Source of the DNA: Ampullaceana balthica
Taxonomy: Eukaryota > Mollusca > Gastropoda > Lymnaeidae
Assembly: GCA_944989445.1 (NCBI GenBank)
Contig: CALYLW010000432.1
Location: 264,001-328,000 of the forward strand
Length of the DNA stretch: 64,000 bases
Direction of reading: 5' to 3'
How positions within the stretch are numbered: the first letter of the stretch is position 1; each line of letters begins with the position of its first letter. Positions 34,936 through 46,388 of the stretch are shown in pieces. Below the pieces are notes generated by a model. It searched no databases, was not told the origin of the DNA, and saw only the letters and a list, made by a program, of their open reading frames with translations. The position numbers and the translations under genes were made by a program.

Positions 34936-36872
34936 TCCGAGACGACTCAAATGAAATATTCAAAATTTCCGGCTTTGTCGTCCTCCTTATTGTTTTAATT
35001 ATGCCCTCCTTTTGGTGTCCACGTATCTGGCAGCAACCCTAGCTAAACAGGATCCAGTTGTTATCACGTTTTTTGGAAGGGTTCAAAGAATATATATTGG
35101 TTTTTCTTTCGTTAACAACTCGTTAGCAAGAATTAAAAAGAATTGTGCCAATCACAGGGAATAGGGAGTCTAAAACATGCTGGAGTGCATGTTAGAAGTT
35201 GTTAAATCTATTTATGAAGTACTATATGAACTAGTAGGGCAGTTGTAAAAATTATCAGAAGATGCAACTATGACGCCTGACAACAGAAGTGGTGCAGAAA
35301 CTTTACTGGCAGGTATATTAAACCTTGATACATTTCTGGAACATCATACTTGGGCAAATTGATCGTGTACAGAAACGAATGCAGGATCCCACTGTGAATT
35401 TCAGGGAAGCAGCATCTAATCTTGAATCGCTTGTGCAATAACTTGTCAACATTCGTGATAATTTTAGCATAGTTGCGATAGACAATGGAAAAACAAGATC
35501 TACAACTTGGGGAATCGAGGATTAGACGACATCGGAGGATACCTGGAGAATTAGCAAGAGATGCAGGACTTTCAGCAAAAAAAAAGAAAAAGAAATTGCA
35601 CGTGTTATGAACAGCGTAATTGATAGGCTCCAACAGGAGATATCGATACGGTTTTTGTCTTTAAAAACTTAAACATCGAATTTTGATTTTCAACAAACGT
35701 CAAAACTCTTCTCACTGAGACAAATGACGATACACTTCCTCAAAATTTCTTAGATTTTGGACATTTCTACGACACTGACGTCAATGGGCACGAATTGTGC
35801 ACATAAATCGGAGACCGCAAAATGCTGTTCAGTTCCCGGACTGAAGTTCTACCGGAAACGCTTTTGGAGCTTCTTGTTTTTATTGTTTCTTATGGAGATG
35901 ACGTATTTCCAAATCTGTGCATTCCACTGCAAATACTTCTAACAGTTTCTGTTTCAATTTCAAGCTGTGAGTGGTCCCTCAGCAAACTGAAGCTTATTTT
36001 GTCTTATTTATATGCTTCAATGGGACAATGTCGTCTTAGTGATCTTGCACTCCTTAGCATCTAAAGAGAAACACATGAGAATATTAATTTTGACAACGTG
36101 ATTGACGAGTTTGCAACTGTCGAATAAAGGAGGATCAATTTGTTGTTGGTTATGTCTATTGCAGTCATATATAATTAGTAGAGTCTTTTCAAATAAATTG
36201 TTTACAATCGCATAGAGAATTATTAGTATGTATTCTATTTCATTAAAATACCAGATACTTCGAAAAAGAACCAAATAAACCCTAAAATTTAAAACAAAAT
36301 ACTTGTGGGCTCAGTGAGCCCCCAACATCTGTCGGTCCGAGAATGGGCGCAAAATTTGTTTCATGTCCCCGGGCGCAAATGACCCTAGCTACGCCACTGG
36401 TCAATAGTGCGCTCGCCTCACAAGCTGAGGGGCGTGGGATCTAGTCCACGTTAAAGCCACAATAAAAATGATCATGAATGACTGTTGCTAAAAAGTCATC
36501 CGCTGAGCTGGAGAAGAGATGGGCGCCGCCAAGGTCTACCAAGCCCCGAGAAAGTTCTAATGGCAACATTAGAACCCATTAGGTTATGGGACGCAAAAAA
36601 ACCCACAAAAAAACAACAAACTCTTGCCTAACAAAGAGCAAAAAGACAAAGATAGACACTAGAAAGTAAACAATCATAAGGACCGATTTAGCTTGTAATC
36701 TTTAAAAATGTGTACCATTTTGTTTATGCTGTCCTATTATTATTTCTATTATTTTTGGGAAGGTCGGCTTGCGAGCGGGTTATACACTTTTAATACTTTT
36801 TTCTTTCAAAAGTGTGTGTGTGTGCGGCGGCGGCTTATGAACGAACGGGCTATAGAACAAGTATGTACGGTA

Positions 36873-37480
36873 TTTGTTTTGTTTAAACACGGTGTCGTGG
36901 TGTAAAAGAAAGAAACAATTTTTGAACAAAAAGATGTTTACAACTGTGTTTCAAGTAGAACTGTTTTTAAACAATAAGACAATTCTATAGATAAAAGAAA
37001 TGAGAAACATTTTATTAGTAAGAGCGTTTATTTAAAAAATGTAATGTCCAAAGCAGTTATCGCAAATGAATTGTCCTGTCTTATATACACTAAATTGTCT
37101 AATGGCATATCTTCCTTTAGACCCCAGGAATACACCGAACAGTAAGAAAAACATCCATTGGTTAATGTCTGTTAAAATTACTAGCTGTAGAGTCGAACCC
37201 CTGTGAAGATTATTATTGAATTACCATACCAGGTAGAAAGTTTTAATTATTAGATAAACTCAATCCGACAGTCTGCTAAATTAATGTCCAGACAGTCATA
37301 CCAGAGTCGGAAGTCTCATCTAAACATGGCGACTGTCAATCATTTTCGGAAACCCGGAGGCGAAAATTATTGCACGAAATTCAATTTTGCTCACATTCTC
37401 CATTTTTAAGTTTTGTGTGGGCGAATAGTGGTCATGGACACAAAGAATCAGATAATGTTCCATATATTTCTACACTTGGG
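36873..37480. other. No recognisable feature
   Basis: Unique AT-rich DNA without named features. Confidence 0.5.
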
Positions 37481-37555
37481 TGGGGGTGTGTAAAGGAAGA
37501 CACAAGCCGAAAATAAGCGTAGGACGGCAAAAGCGTCTGTAAAGGTAGAACACCT
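37481..37555 (+). mobile_element. Short decayed LINE 3' UTR fragment
   Basis: CACAAGCCGAAAATAAGCGT followed by AGGACGGCAAAAGCGTCTGT matches the CR1/Jockey-like LINE 3' UTR with a deletion of about 20 bases. The GATAA tail is not preserved. Confidence 0.65.
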
Positions 37556-37639
37556 GATACGAATAATGTAATGAATGAATAGTATGAGCTAAGATTAAGG
37601 ACGAAGTCGACAGTCCGTCACAGGCATAACTTTTCTTTT

Positions 37640-37670
37640 TTAAATCCCTTATATTAGCTTCACAGTCTTG

Positions 37671-37713
<43 letters not shown>

Positions 37714-39055
37714 CGCGCTCTCTCTCTCTCTCTCTGTCTGTCGTGGGTTCACGGTTGGGCGAAAAAACAAAAGTAAAAAATGACCCACTTCCCGTGATGC
37801 TATCGAGCTGAAATTTAGCACACAGACTCGTGTCACCTAACAATGCATTCTTTCAAAATTTCAGATCGATCGAATGTACCGTAATTAAATTAATGCATTT
37901 TTAGTTTATCTCTATATAACTATATATAGCCGTCTGCTATTGTTGACATCCACGTGTCACTTGAGTTCACGCCAGCCATCGATGACCCCATCCCGTGTTT
38001 TACAGCAAAGGGAGTTCACTCAGTTTCAGTCTGTAAATGTTAGTCGCGTTTGAACATAATCAATACTTCTAGTTAAGTCTAATATATTATGATATATAAG
38101 GATTTTATAGTCAAAACCTATGTTTCTTACGGGTTCTTTAATTACATCCCTTATATAAACTTCGCCGTCTTGTTTATCTCTCTGTCTGTCGTGGTCGATC
38201 GGGCGTTTGGAAAAACAAAAGTAAAAAATGACCCACTTCCCGTGTTCCATCGAAGTAAATTTTGGACATATAGTAGTGTCACCTAAAAATACATTGTGTC
38301 AAAATTTCAGATCGATTGAAAGTACCGTAATTAAATTAATGAAATTGTAGTATATCTCTATGTATCTCTATGAAGCCGTCAGCTATTGTTGACTTCCACG
38401 GTTCACTGCATTTCACCACAGCTATCGATGACCACAACCCCTTGTTTTACAGCAAGGAGAGTTCAGTCACGTTCAGTCTGTAAATGTTTGTCGCGTGGTG
38501 CGTATTATATAAAACCTGATCAATACTTTTAGTTCGGTCTCATATATAAGGGAATTATAGTCAAAAAATTTGTTTTTACGGGTTGTTTAATTAAATCCCT
38601 TATATTAACTTCACAGTCTTGTCTCTATGTCTGTCGTGGTCTCTTAGTTGGTCGGGCGGAAAAAAACAAAAATAAAAAATGACACGCTTGCCGCGATGCT
38701 ACCGAGCTTAAATTTTGCACATAGGCTTGTGTCACCTTACAATGCATTGAATCAAAATGTCAGATCGATCAAATGTGTCGCAATTAAATTAATGAATTTA
38801 TAGTTTATCTCTTTGCATTTCTATGAAGCCGTCTGCTATAGTTTACCTTCACGTGTCACTGGAGTTCACTCCAGGCATCGTTGACCACATCCCCGTGTTT
38901 TACAGCAAGAGGAGTTCAGTCACTTTCAGTCATTAAATGTTTGTTGCGGGGAGCATATTATATTGAACATAATCAATACTTTTAGATATGTCTCATATAT
39001 AATGGATTTATAGTCAAAAACTTTTTTTTACGGTTTGTTTAATTTCAGACAATTT
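37640..39055. repeat. Three tandem copies of a unit of roughly 455 bp
   Basis: Markers ATGACCCACTTCCCG (or ATGACACGCTTGCCG), TCAGATCGATC, AAGCCGTCTGCTA and GTTTTACAGCAA recur in the same order in three blocks starting near 37645, 38145 and 38595. Copy boundaries carry inverted ATAAGGGA and TCCCTTATAT motifs. The first copy is longer because a CT microsatellite (37667-37740) expanded at a site where the others have only a few CT units. No coding function is seen. Confidence 0.85.
37667..37740. repeat. (TC)n microsatellite
   Basis: About 33 TC units with a short TCGCGCGCTC interruption, inside the first of the three longer units. Confidence 0.95.
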
Positions 39056-39148
39056 GTTTTATTGGGCAACTGAACTGGATCATGGACAGGGGGCGAGGGG
39101 TAGAAATCTTGGATTGCTCTAATTATCACCAACACGTGTTACGCCCCT

Positions 39149-39672
39149 GTATCCCTCTCTCAGCAACAACACTTGGTACGCCACTGGATCCCTCTCTCAG
39201 CACCAACTCGTGCTACACCACTGGATCCCTCTCTCAGCACCAACTCGTGCTACACCACTGGATCCCTCTCTCAGCACCAACTCGTGCTACGCCACTGGAT
39301 CCCTCTCTCAGCACCAACACGTGCTACGCCACTGGATCCCTCTCTCAGCACCAACACTTGGTACACCACTGGATCCCTCTCTCAGCACCAACACTTGGTA
39401 CACCACTGGATCCCTCTCTCAGCACCAACACTTGGTACGCCACTGGATCCCTCTCTCAGCACCAACACTTGGTACACCACTGGATCCTTCTCTCAGCACC
39501 AACACTTGGTAAGCCACTGGATCCCTCTCTCAGCACCAACACTTGGTACGCCACTGGATCCCTCTCTCAGCACCAACTCGTGCTACGCCACTGGATCCCT
39601 CTCTCAGCACCAACACGTGCTACGCCACTTGATCCCTCTCTCAGCACCAATACTTGCTACGCCACTGGATCT
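39149..39672. repeat. 37-bp minisatellite, about 14 copies
   Basis: TGGATCCCTCTCTCAGCACC recurs every 37 bases. Variants alternate ACTCGTGCTAC, ACACGTGCTAC and ACACTTGGTAC. The unit has no plus-strand stop in any frame, so all three frames are open for long stretches (up to 237 codons); these are not genes. Confidence 0.96.
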
Positions 39673-40430
39673 CCTCTCTCCACAATTCATTTCAGTTCAA
39701 CAATGAAAAATAATTATTCACAAACCATTTTCTGGAACACAAACAATGATGTTTCTATAATGCATTGTTCTTCTGAAATATATTTTAATCAATAAAAGCA
39801 CACCGTTCCGTGACATACCCCATGCTAATGACCTCACACCACGTTCTCTACTGTTAGGTCATGCCAATGTCCTCACACCCCGTTCTCTACTGTTAGGTCT
39901 TGTTACTCAAAGTGCTCATTACTTTCATTAGCCCCACCCACAAAGATAGCTCTAAATTTAGGACACTTTAGTGAGATTAGGGTACACATCCATGGGGTCA
40001 AAGGAATCCGTCGTTCATTGATTCACGCCCGTTAGCCGATTGCCTGGAGTGATGATAAAACCGAGTCTCCGGCCATTAAATATGTATGTAATAATCCCTG
40101 GCCAACTAGAGATATGGGTCACACTTATTAATACTATTACCTCGGACTTAAAAACTCTGTAATACGAATTTTAAATGTTTCCACCCACACTTCAAATTCA
40201 GAGAACTTTCTGTATCTAGCAGAGCCGTCCTTGAACTTCAGATAAATCCTTGCCACAAAAACTACAGAGAAATCAGATAAATAGTTTTTTAATGTTAAAA
40301 TTTGGACTTACTGAATACAAATCTTTAGCTTTAACATTTTCTCATAGTTCTCTATTTTATTAGTTGTTTTGTCTCGGATGGTTGTGTTATTAAAGGTTGG
40401 TCTTTCAAGGACTTGGGAAGACTGTTTAAT
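39673..40430. other. Mostly featureless; one two-copy repeat
   Basis: Two copies of a unit of about 48 bp with CGTTCTCTACTGTTAGGTC lie at about 39805-39900. No gene recognised in the remainder. Confidence 0.5.
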
Positions 40431-40432
40431 AA

Positions 40433-40469
40433 TCTGGATCAACTGGATCAACTGGATCAACTGGATCAA
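40433..40469. repeat. 9-bp minisatellite (CTGGATCAA)x4
   Basis: Four perfect tandem copies directly upstream of the 29-bp array. Confidence 0.95.
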
Positions 40470-40482
40470 GGAGCTCACTCTG

Positions 40483-41289
40483 AGCAACTTCTTTCTGTGT
40501 CCATCCACACTGTCAACTTTCATCTGTGTCCACCCACACTGTCAACTTTCATCTGTGTCCACCCACACTGTCAACTTTCATCTGTGTCCACCCACACTGT
40601 CAACTTTCATCTGTGTCCATCCACACTGTCAACTTTCACCTGTTCCATCCCCACTGTCAACTTTCATCTGTGTCCATCCACACTGTCAACTTTCATCTGT
40701 GTCCACCCACACTGTCAACTTTCATCTGTGTCCATCCACACTGTCAACTTTCACCTGTTCCATCCCCACTGTCAACTTTCATCTGTGTCCATCCACACTG
40801 TCAACTTTCATCTGTGTCCACCCACACTGTCAACTTTCATCTGTGTCCACCCACACTGTCAACTTTCATCTGTGTCCACCCACACTGTCAACTTTCATCT
40901 GTGTCCACCCACACTGTCAACTTTCATCTGTGTCCATCCACACTGTCAACTTTCACCTGTTCCATCCCCACTGTCAACTTCTTTCTGTGTCCATCCCCAC
41001 TGTCAACATTCATCTGTGTCAATCCACATTGTCAACTTCTTTCTGTGTCCATCCACACTGTCGACTTTCATCTGTGTCCATCCACACTGTCGACTTTCAT
41101 CTGTGTCCATCCACACTGTCGACTTTCATCTGTGTCCATCCACACAGTCAACTTCTTACTGTGTCCGTCCACAATGTCAATTTTCATCTGTGTCCGTCCA
41201 CACTGTCAACTTCTTTCTGTGTCCATCCAACATGTCAACTTCTTTATGTGTCCACCCACACTGTCAACTTCTTTCTGTGTCCATCCACA
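40483..41289. repeat. 29-bp minisatellite, left block
   Basis: The unit core CCATCCACACTGTCAACTT recurs every 29 bases. Variants include CCACCCACAC, GTCGACTTTCATC and GTCAACTTCTTTC. About 28 units precede the RTE insertion. The unit has no plus-strand stop in any frame, so every frame is open with a 29-residue period. Confidence 0.97.
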
Positions 41290-42983
41290 GATACAAAAGG
41301 CCGGAGAGACCTGTCAAAGATAGAGAAGGGAGATATATAACAGAAAAGAAAGAGCAACAAAAAAGATGGATGGAATACTTTAAGGAACTATTAAACAGGC
41401 CCCCACCCACAGACACGCCAGACATACAACCAGCAAATGAAGACCTACAAATAGAAGAAGGCGCACCAAATAAGGAAGAAATAGCCCTGGCCATCAAGCA
41501 GCTCAAACTAGGGAAATCACCGGGACCGGACAACATCACAGCAGAAATGATGAGAGCGGACATAAACACAATAGTCAACATGCTGCACCCTCTGTTTGAG
41601 AAGATATGGGAAGAAGAGAGAGTTCCAAAAGATTGGAAAGAAGGATACCTCATCAAGATCCCAAAGAAAGGGGATCTCAGCAACTGTGCAAATTACAGAG
41701 GAATTACACTGCTATCTGTACCAGGAAAGGTTTTTAACAGAATTATTTTGAACAGAATGAAAGACAAGGTCGACATGCAGCTACGAGACCAACAGGCCGG
41801 CTTCCGCCAAAACAGATCCTGCACAGATCAAATAGCAACACTGAGAATCATCGTAGAACAGTCCATCGAATGGAACTCCTCTCTATATATAAATTTTATA
41901 GACTATGAAAAGGCCTTTGATAGCCTGGACAGACAAACCTTGTGGAAACTTCTCCGACACTATGGAGTACCAGGGAAACTAGTGAGGATCATTCAGAGCT
42001 CTTATGAAGAAATGACATGCAGGGTGGTCCACGAAGGTAGACTCACAGACTCCTTTACAGTCGAAACAGGAGTCAGACAAGGATGCCTCTTGTCCCCTTT
42101 ACTATTCATCCTTGCCATTGACTGGATAATGGAAAAATCCACGGACAAAAAGAGGAATGGGATACAGTGGACACTCTGGGAACAATTGAATGATTTAGAC
42201 TTCGCGGACGACATTGCACTTCTGTCCCACAACCAGCAACAAATGCAGGAAAAGACAAAAGACGTAGCCACCTTTTCGGCACAGCTTGGCCTCAACATAA
42301 ATAAAAGTAAAACAAAAATCATGAAGATAAACCCATCCAACCATGAGCATGTCCATCTGGCAGGAAAGGCACTGGAAGAAGTGGAGTCCTTCACATACCT
42401 AGGCAGCACCATAGACATAAATGGCGGATCCGATGCAGATGTAAGGGCTAGGATTGGAAAAGCTAGATCAGCATTTGTATTATTAAAGAAAATATGGGAG
42501 TCGAAGGAGCTGAAACTGCAGACCAAAGTCAAAATCTTTAATACAAATGTCAAAACAGTCCTCCTATATGGTGCAGAAACTTGGAAAACAACAGCGAGCC
42601 TTACGCAGAAAGTGCAGACATTCATAAACACATGCCTTCGAAAGATCCTGAAAATCAAATGGCCAAATACTATAAATAACAAAGAGTTACTAGAAAGGAC
42701 ACACCAGGTGCCTATTGATGAAGACATCATAAAAAAGAGGTGGAGATGGATAGGACATACGCTCCGAAAACCCCCAGGTAGCACCACCAGACAATGCCTA
42801 ACATGGAACCCACAGGGAAAGAGAAAGAGAGGAAGGCCAAAAAATACATGGAGACGCGAGCTAGAGGCTGACATGCAAAATATGGGATACACCTGGAAGC
42901 AATTGGAGAGGAAAGCACAGGACCGTGAGGAGTGGAAAGTTCTTGTAGACGGCCTATGCCCCAGACGGGGTAGAAAGGCATAA
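41290..42983 (+). CDS. RTE reverse transcriptase fragment, open frame
   Basis: The element-derived part is about 564 codons without a stop and without its own start. RT blocks in order: [91 protein letters not shown] with the FADD catalytic motif, [30 protein letters not shown]. The C-terminal region follows: [47 protein letters not shown], ending LCPRRGRKA. All catalytic residues I can judge are intact, so the insertion is fairly young. The frame runs upstream into the array for another 290 codons because the array has no stops; that part is not RTE protein. Confidence 0.92.
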
Positions 42984-42990
42984 GTAAGTA
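41290..42990 (+). mobile_element. 5'-truncated RTE retrotransposon inserted in the 29-bp array
   Basis: The element ends with the stop TAA followed by a GTAAGTA tail and no other 3' UTR, typical of RTE elements. ATCCACA at 41283-41289 is repeated at 42991-42997, a 7-bp target duplication. Array units flank both sides. The endonuclease region is missing. Integration by target-primed reverse transcription is inferred from the tail and duplication. Confidence 0.9.
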
Positions 42991-45900
42991 ATCCACACTG
43001 TCGACTTTCATCTGTGTCCATCCACACAGTCAACTTCTTTCTGTGTCCACCTTCACAGTAATCTTCTTTCTGTGTCCATACACACTGTCAACTTCTTTCT
43101 GTGTCCATCCCCACTGTCAACATTCATCTGTGTCAATCCACATTGTCAACTTCTTTCTGTGTCCATCCACACTGTCGACTTTCATCTGTGTCCATCCACA
43201 CTGTCGACTTTCATCTGTGTCCATCCACACTGTCGACTTTCATCTGTGTCCATCCACACAGTCAACTTCTTACTGTGTCCGTCCACAATGTCAATTTTCA
43301 TCTGTGTCCGTCCACACTGTTGACTTTTATCTGTGTCCATCCACACTGTCGACTTTCATCTGTGTCCATCCACACAGTCAACTTCTTACTGTGTCCGTCC
43401 ACACTGTCAACTTCTTTGTGTCCATCCACACTGTCAACTTCTTTCTGTGTCCATCCACACTGTTGACTTTCATCTGTGTCCATCCACACTGTCAACTTCT
43501 TTCTGTGTCCATCCACACTGTCGACTTTCATCTGTGTCCATCCACACTGTCGACTTTCATCTGTGCCCATCCACACTATCGACTTTCATCTGTGTCCATC
43601 CACACAGTCAACTTCTTACTGTGTCCGTCCACACTGTCAATTTTCATGTCCCCCACTGTGCTTTCTCTGTCCACACTGTCGACTTTCATCTGTGTCCATC
43701 CACACTGTCGACTTTCATCTGTGTCCATCCACACTGTCGACTTTCTTCTGTGTCCATCCACACTGTCAACTTCTTTCTGTGTCTATCCACACTGTCAACT
43801 TCTTTCTGTGTCCATCCACACTGTCACTTCTCTGTGTCCATCCACACTGTCACTTTTCTGTGTCCATCCACACTGTCGACTTTCTTCTGTGTCCATCCAC
43901 ACTGTCAACTTCTTTCTGTGTCCATCCACACTGTCAACTTCTTTCTGTGTCCATCCACACTGTCAACTTCTTTCTGTGTCCATCCACACTGTCAACTTCT
44001 TTCTGTGTCCATCCACACTGTCAACTTCTTTCTGTGTCCATCCACACTGTCAACTTCTTTCTGTGTCCATCCACACTGTCAACTTCTTTCTGTGTCCATC
44101 CACACTGTCAACTTCTTTCTGTGTCCATCCACACTGTCAACTTTCTTCTGTGTCCATCCACACTGTCAACTTCTTTCTGTGTCCATCCACACTGTCAACT
44201 TCTTTCTGTGTCCATCCACACTGTCAACTTCTTTCTGTGTCCATCCACACTGTCAACTTCTTTCTGTGTCCATCCACACTGTCAACTTCTTTCTGTGTCC
44301 ATCCACACTGTCAAACTTCTTTCTGTGTCAATCCACACTGTCAACTTCTTTCTGTGTCCATCCACACTGTCAACTTCTTCTGTGTCAATCCACACTGTCA
44401 ACTTCTTTCTGTGTCCATCCACACTGTCAACTTTCATCTGTGTCCATCCCACACTGTCAACTTCTTTCTGTGTCCATCCACACTGTCAACTTTCATCTGT
44501 GTCCACCCACACTGTCAACTTTCTCTGTGTCCATCCCACACTGTCAACTTTCATCTGTGTCCATCCCACACTGTCAACTTTCTCTGTGTCCATCCCACAC
44601 TGTCAACTTTCTCTGTGTCCATCCCACTGTCAACTTTCTCTGTGTCCATCCACACTGTCAACTTTCTTCTGTGTCCATCCACACTGTCAACTTCTTTCTG
44701 TGTCCATCCACACAGTCAACTTCTTTCTGTGTCCATCCACACTGTCAACTTCTTTCTGTGTCCATCCACACTGTCAACTTCATCTGTGTCCATCCACACT
44801 GTCAACTTCTTTCTGTGTCCATCCACACTGTCGACTTTCATCTGTGTCCATCCACACTGTCGACTTTCATCTGTGTCCATCCACACTGTCAACTTCTTAC
44901 TGTGTCCGTCCACACTGTCAATTTTCATCTGTGTCCGTCCACACTGTTGACTTTCATCTGTGTCCATCCACACTGTCGACTTTCATCTGTGTCCATCCAC
45001 ACTGTCGACTTTCATCTGTGTCCATCCACACAGTCAACTTCTTACTGTGTCCGTCCACACTGTCAACTTCTTTCTGTGTCCATCCACACTGTTGACTTTC
45101 ATCTGTGTCCATCCACACTGTCAACTTCTTTCTGTGTCCATCCACACTGTCGACTTTTATCTGTGTCCATCCACACTGTCGACTTTCATCTGTGTCCATC
45201 CACACTGTCGACTTTCATCTGTGTCCATCCACACAGTCAACTTCTTACTGTGTCCGTCCACACTGTCAATTTTCATCTGTGTCCGTCCACACTGTTGACT
45301 TTCATCTGTGTCCATCCACACTGTCGACTTTCATCTGTGTCCATCCACACTGTCGAATTTCATCTGTGTCCATCCACACTGTCAACTTCTTACTGTGTCT
45401 GTCCACACTGTCAACTTCTTTCTGTGTCCATCCACACTGTCAACTTCTTTCTGTGTCCATCCACACTGTCGACTTTTCCTGTGTCCATCCACACTGTCGA
45501 CTTTCATCTGTGTCCATCCACACTGTCGACTTTCATCTGTGTCCATCCACACTGTCAACTTCTTACTGTGTCCGTCCACACTGTCAATTTTCATCTGTGT
45601 CCGTCCACACTGTCAACTTTTCATCTGTGTCCATCCACACTGTCGACTTTCATCTGTGTCCATCCACACTGTCGACTTTCATCTGTGTCCATCCACACTG
45701 TCGACTTTCATCTGTGTCCATCCACACTGTCAACTTCTTTTGTGTCCATCCACACTGTCAACTTCTTTATGTGTCCATCCACACTGTCGACTTTCATCTG
45801 TGTCCATCCACACTGTCGACTTTCATCTGTGTCCATCCACACTGTCAACTTCTTTCTGTGTCCATCCACACTGTCAACTTCTTTCTGTGTCCATCCACAC

Positions 45901-46285
45901 TGTCAACTTCTTTCTGTGTCCATCCACACTGTCAACTTCTTTCTGTGTCCATCCACACTGTCAACTTCTTTCTGTGTCCATCCACACTGTCAACTTCTTT
46001 CTGTGTCCATCCACACTGTCAACTTCTTTCTGTGTCCATCCACACTGTCAACTTCTTTCTGTGTCCATCCACACTGTCAACTTCTTTCTGTGTCCATCCA
46101 CACTGTCAACTTCTTTCTGTGTCCATCCACACTGTCAACTTCTTTCTGTGTCCATCCACATGTCAACTTTTCTGTGTCCATCCACAATGTCAACTTCTTT
46201 ATGTGTCCATCCACACTGTCAACTTCTTTCTGTGTCAATCCACACTGTCAACTTTCATCTGTGTGCATCGACACTTTCGACTTTC
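42991..46285. repeat. 29-bp minisatellite, right block
   Basis: About 113 units of the same 29-bp repeat. 43.85-44.4 kb and 45.84-46.16 kb are homogeneous (GTCAACTTCTTTC type); 43.1-43.8 and 44.8-45.8 kb mix GTCGACTTTCATC, CACAGTC, TCCGTCC and GTTGAC variants in repeating order. Indels near 44.45-44.65 kb give CCATCCCACAC copies. Open frames of up to 988 codons are explained by the absence of stops in the unit. Confidence 0.97.
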
Positions 46286-46388
46286 TTAAAGAGCCGTAAA
46301 GAGGAGCGCAGTCCCTTGTGTTTTGAAATAAGTAATAAGTTATTTTTCAAAATATTCGGTGCCGTTTTATCATAAAGCCACCCTAGAG

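Larger units (their letters stand above)
32836..35041. mobile_element. Second hAT element, duplication GCTAAACA
   Basis: It starts TAGGGTTGCCAGTTGTCC and ends TCTGGCAGCAACCCTA. GCTAAACA is at 32828-32835 and 35042-35049, exact. Inner ends share GGAGGAC/GTCCTCC blocks in inverted order. The interior holds the LINE at 33205-34590, leaving about 0.8 kb. The insertion lies within the ZMYM1-like transposase frame. Confidence 0.92.
32709..36124 (+). pseudogene. hAT transposase (ZMYM1-like), interrupted and decayed
   Basis: The first part, 32709-32835, reads NADVMTGHISCLQQQICARN then HRALFANCDNHSLNSA. The second part begins at 35042 with AKQDPVVITFFGRVQ, so the family sequence continues across the inserted element at the duplication GCTAAACA. 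Later blocks are YEVLYELVGQL, DRVQKRMQDPTVNFREAASN, ARVMNSVIDRLQQEISIRF, YGDDVFPNLCIPLQILLTV, CEWSLSKLKLILSYL and LSDLALLSI, followed by NINFDNVIDEFATVE. These match the catalytic and C-terminal dimerisation regions of ZMYM1-type hAT transposases. Stops at several sites and frame changes show it is dead. Confidence 0.9.
32333..36399 (+). mobile_element. ZMYM1-like hAT transposon, duplication GTCAATAG
   Basis: Ends are CAGTGGCGTAGCTAGGG and CCCTAGCTACGCCACTG, perfect 17-bp inverted repeats. GTCAATAG lies at 32325-32332 and 36400-36407. Subterminal GTCCCCGGGCGC motifs occur at both ends. It carries a decayed transposase on the plus strand, itself split by a second hAT at 32836-35041. The element alone is about 1.85 kb, shorter than autonomous members, so it has internal losses. 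Confidence 0.95.
32311..36618 (+). mobile_element. tRNA-derived SINE, split by a hAT insertion
   Basis: The SINE is 32311-32332 joined to 36408-36618, about 233 bp. The head GGCTGGATAGCGAAGTC leads into GTGCGCTCGCCTCACAAGC and GGGATCTAGTCC, resembling tRNA A-box and B-box regions. The tail is A-rich with AAAACCC motifs. AACTCTTGC flanks it at 32302-32310 and 36619-36627, a 9-bp target duplication. SINEs of this type are transcribed by RNA polymerase III and moved by LINE machinery. This copy is disrupted by a 4-kb hAT. Confidence 0.8.
31960..36870. mobile_element. Outer DNA element flanked by TA, host of the nest
   Basis: The left end is CCGTATATACTCGTTCGCAA followed by GCCGACC. The right end reads AACAAGTATGTACGG, with GGTCGGCTTGCGAGCGGGTT and GGCTTATGAACGAACGGGCT just inside it. 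TA flanks both ends (31958-31959 and 36871-36872). Terminal similarity is inverted but imperfect. Without insertions only about 0.6 kb of this element remains, and no transposase is seen. A Tc1/mariner or pogo-type origin would fit TA flanks but is only a guess. Confidence 0.65.

Noticed and set aside
39082..39795. 237-codon frame rich in Ser, Pro and His
   Set aside because: All three plus-strand frames are open over the same 37-bp array, so none is special.
42002..43033. 343-codon minus-strand frame opposite the RTE
   Set aside because: It is the mirror of the RT coding strand, has no recognisable domain, and disappears under the well-supported plus-strand RT motifs.
43333..46299. 988-codon plus-strand frame and overlapping frames of 635, 539, 394 and 355 codons
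   Set aside because: The 29-bp unit has no stop in any plus-strand frame, so long frames are inevitable; the peptide simply cycles with a 29-residue period in all three frames at once.
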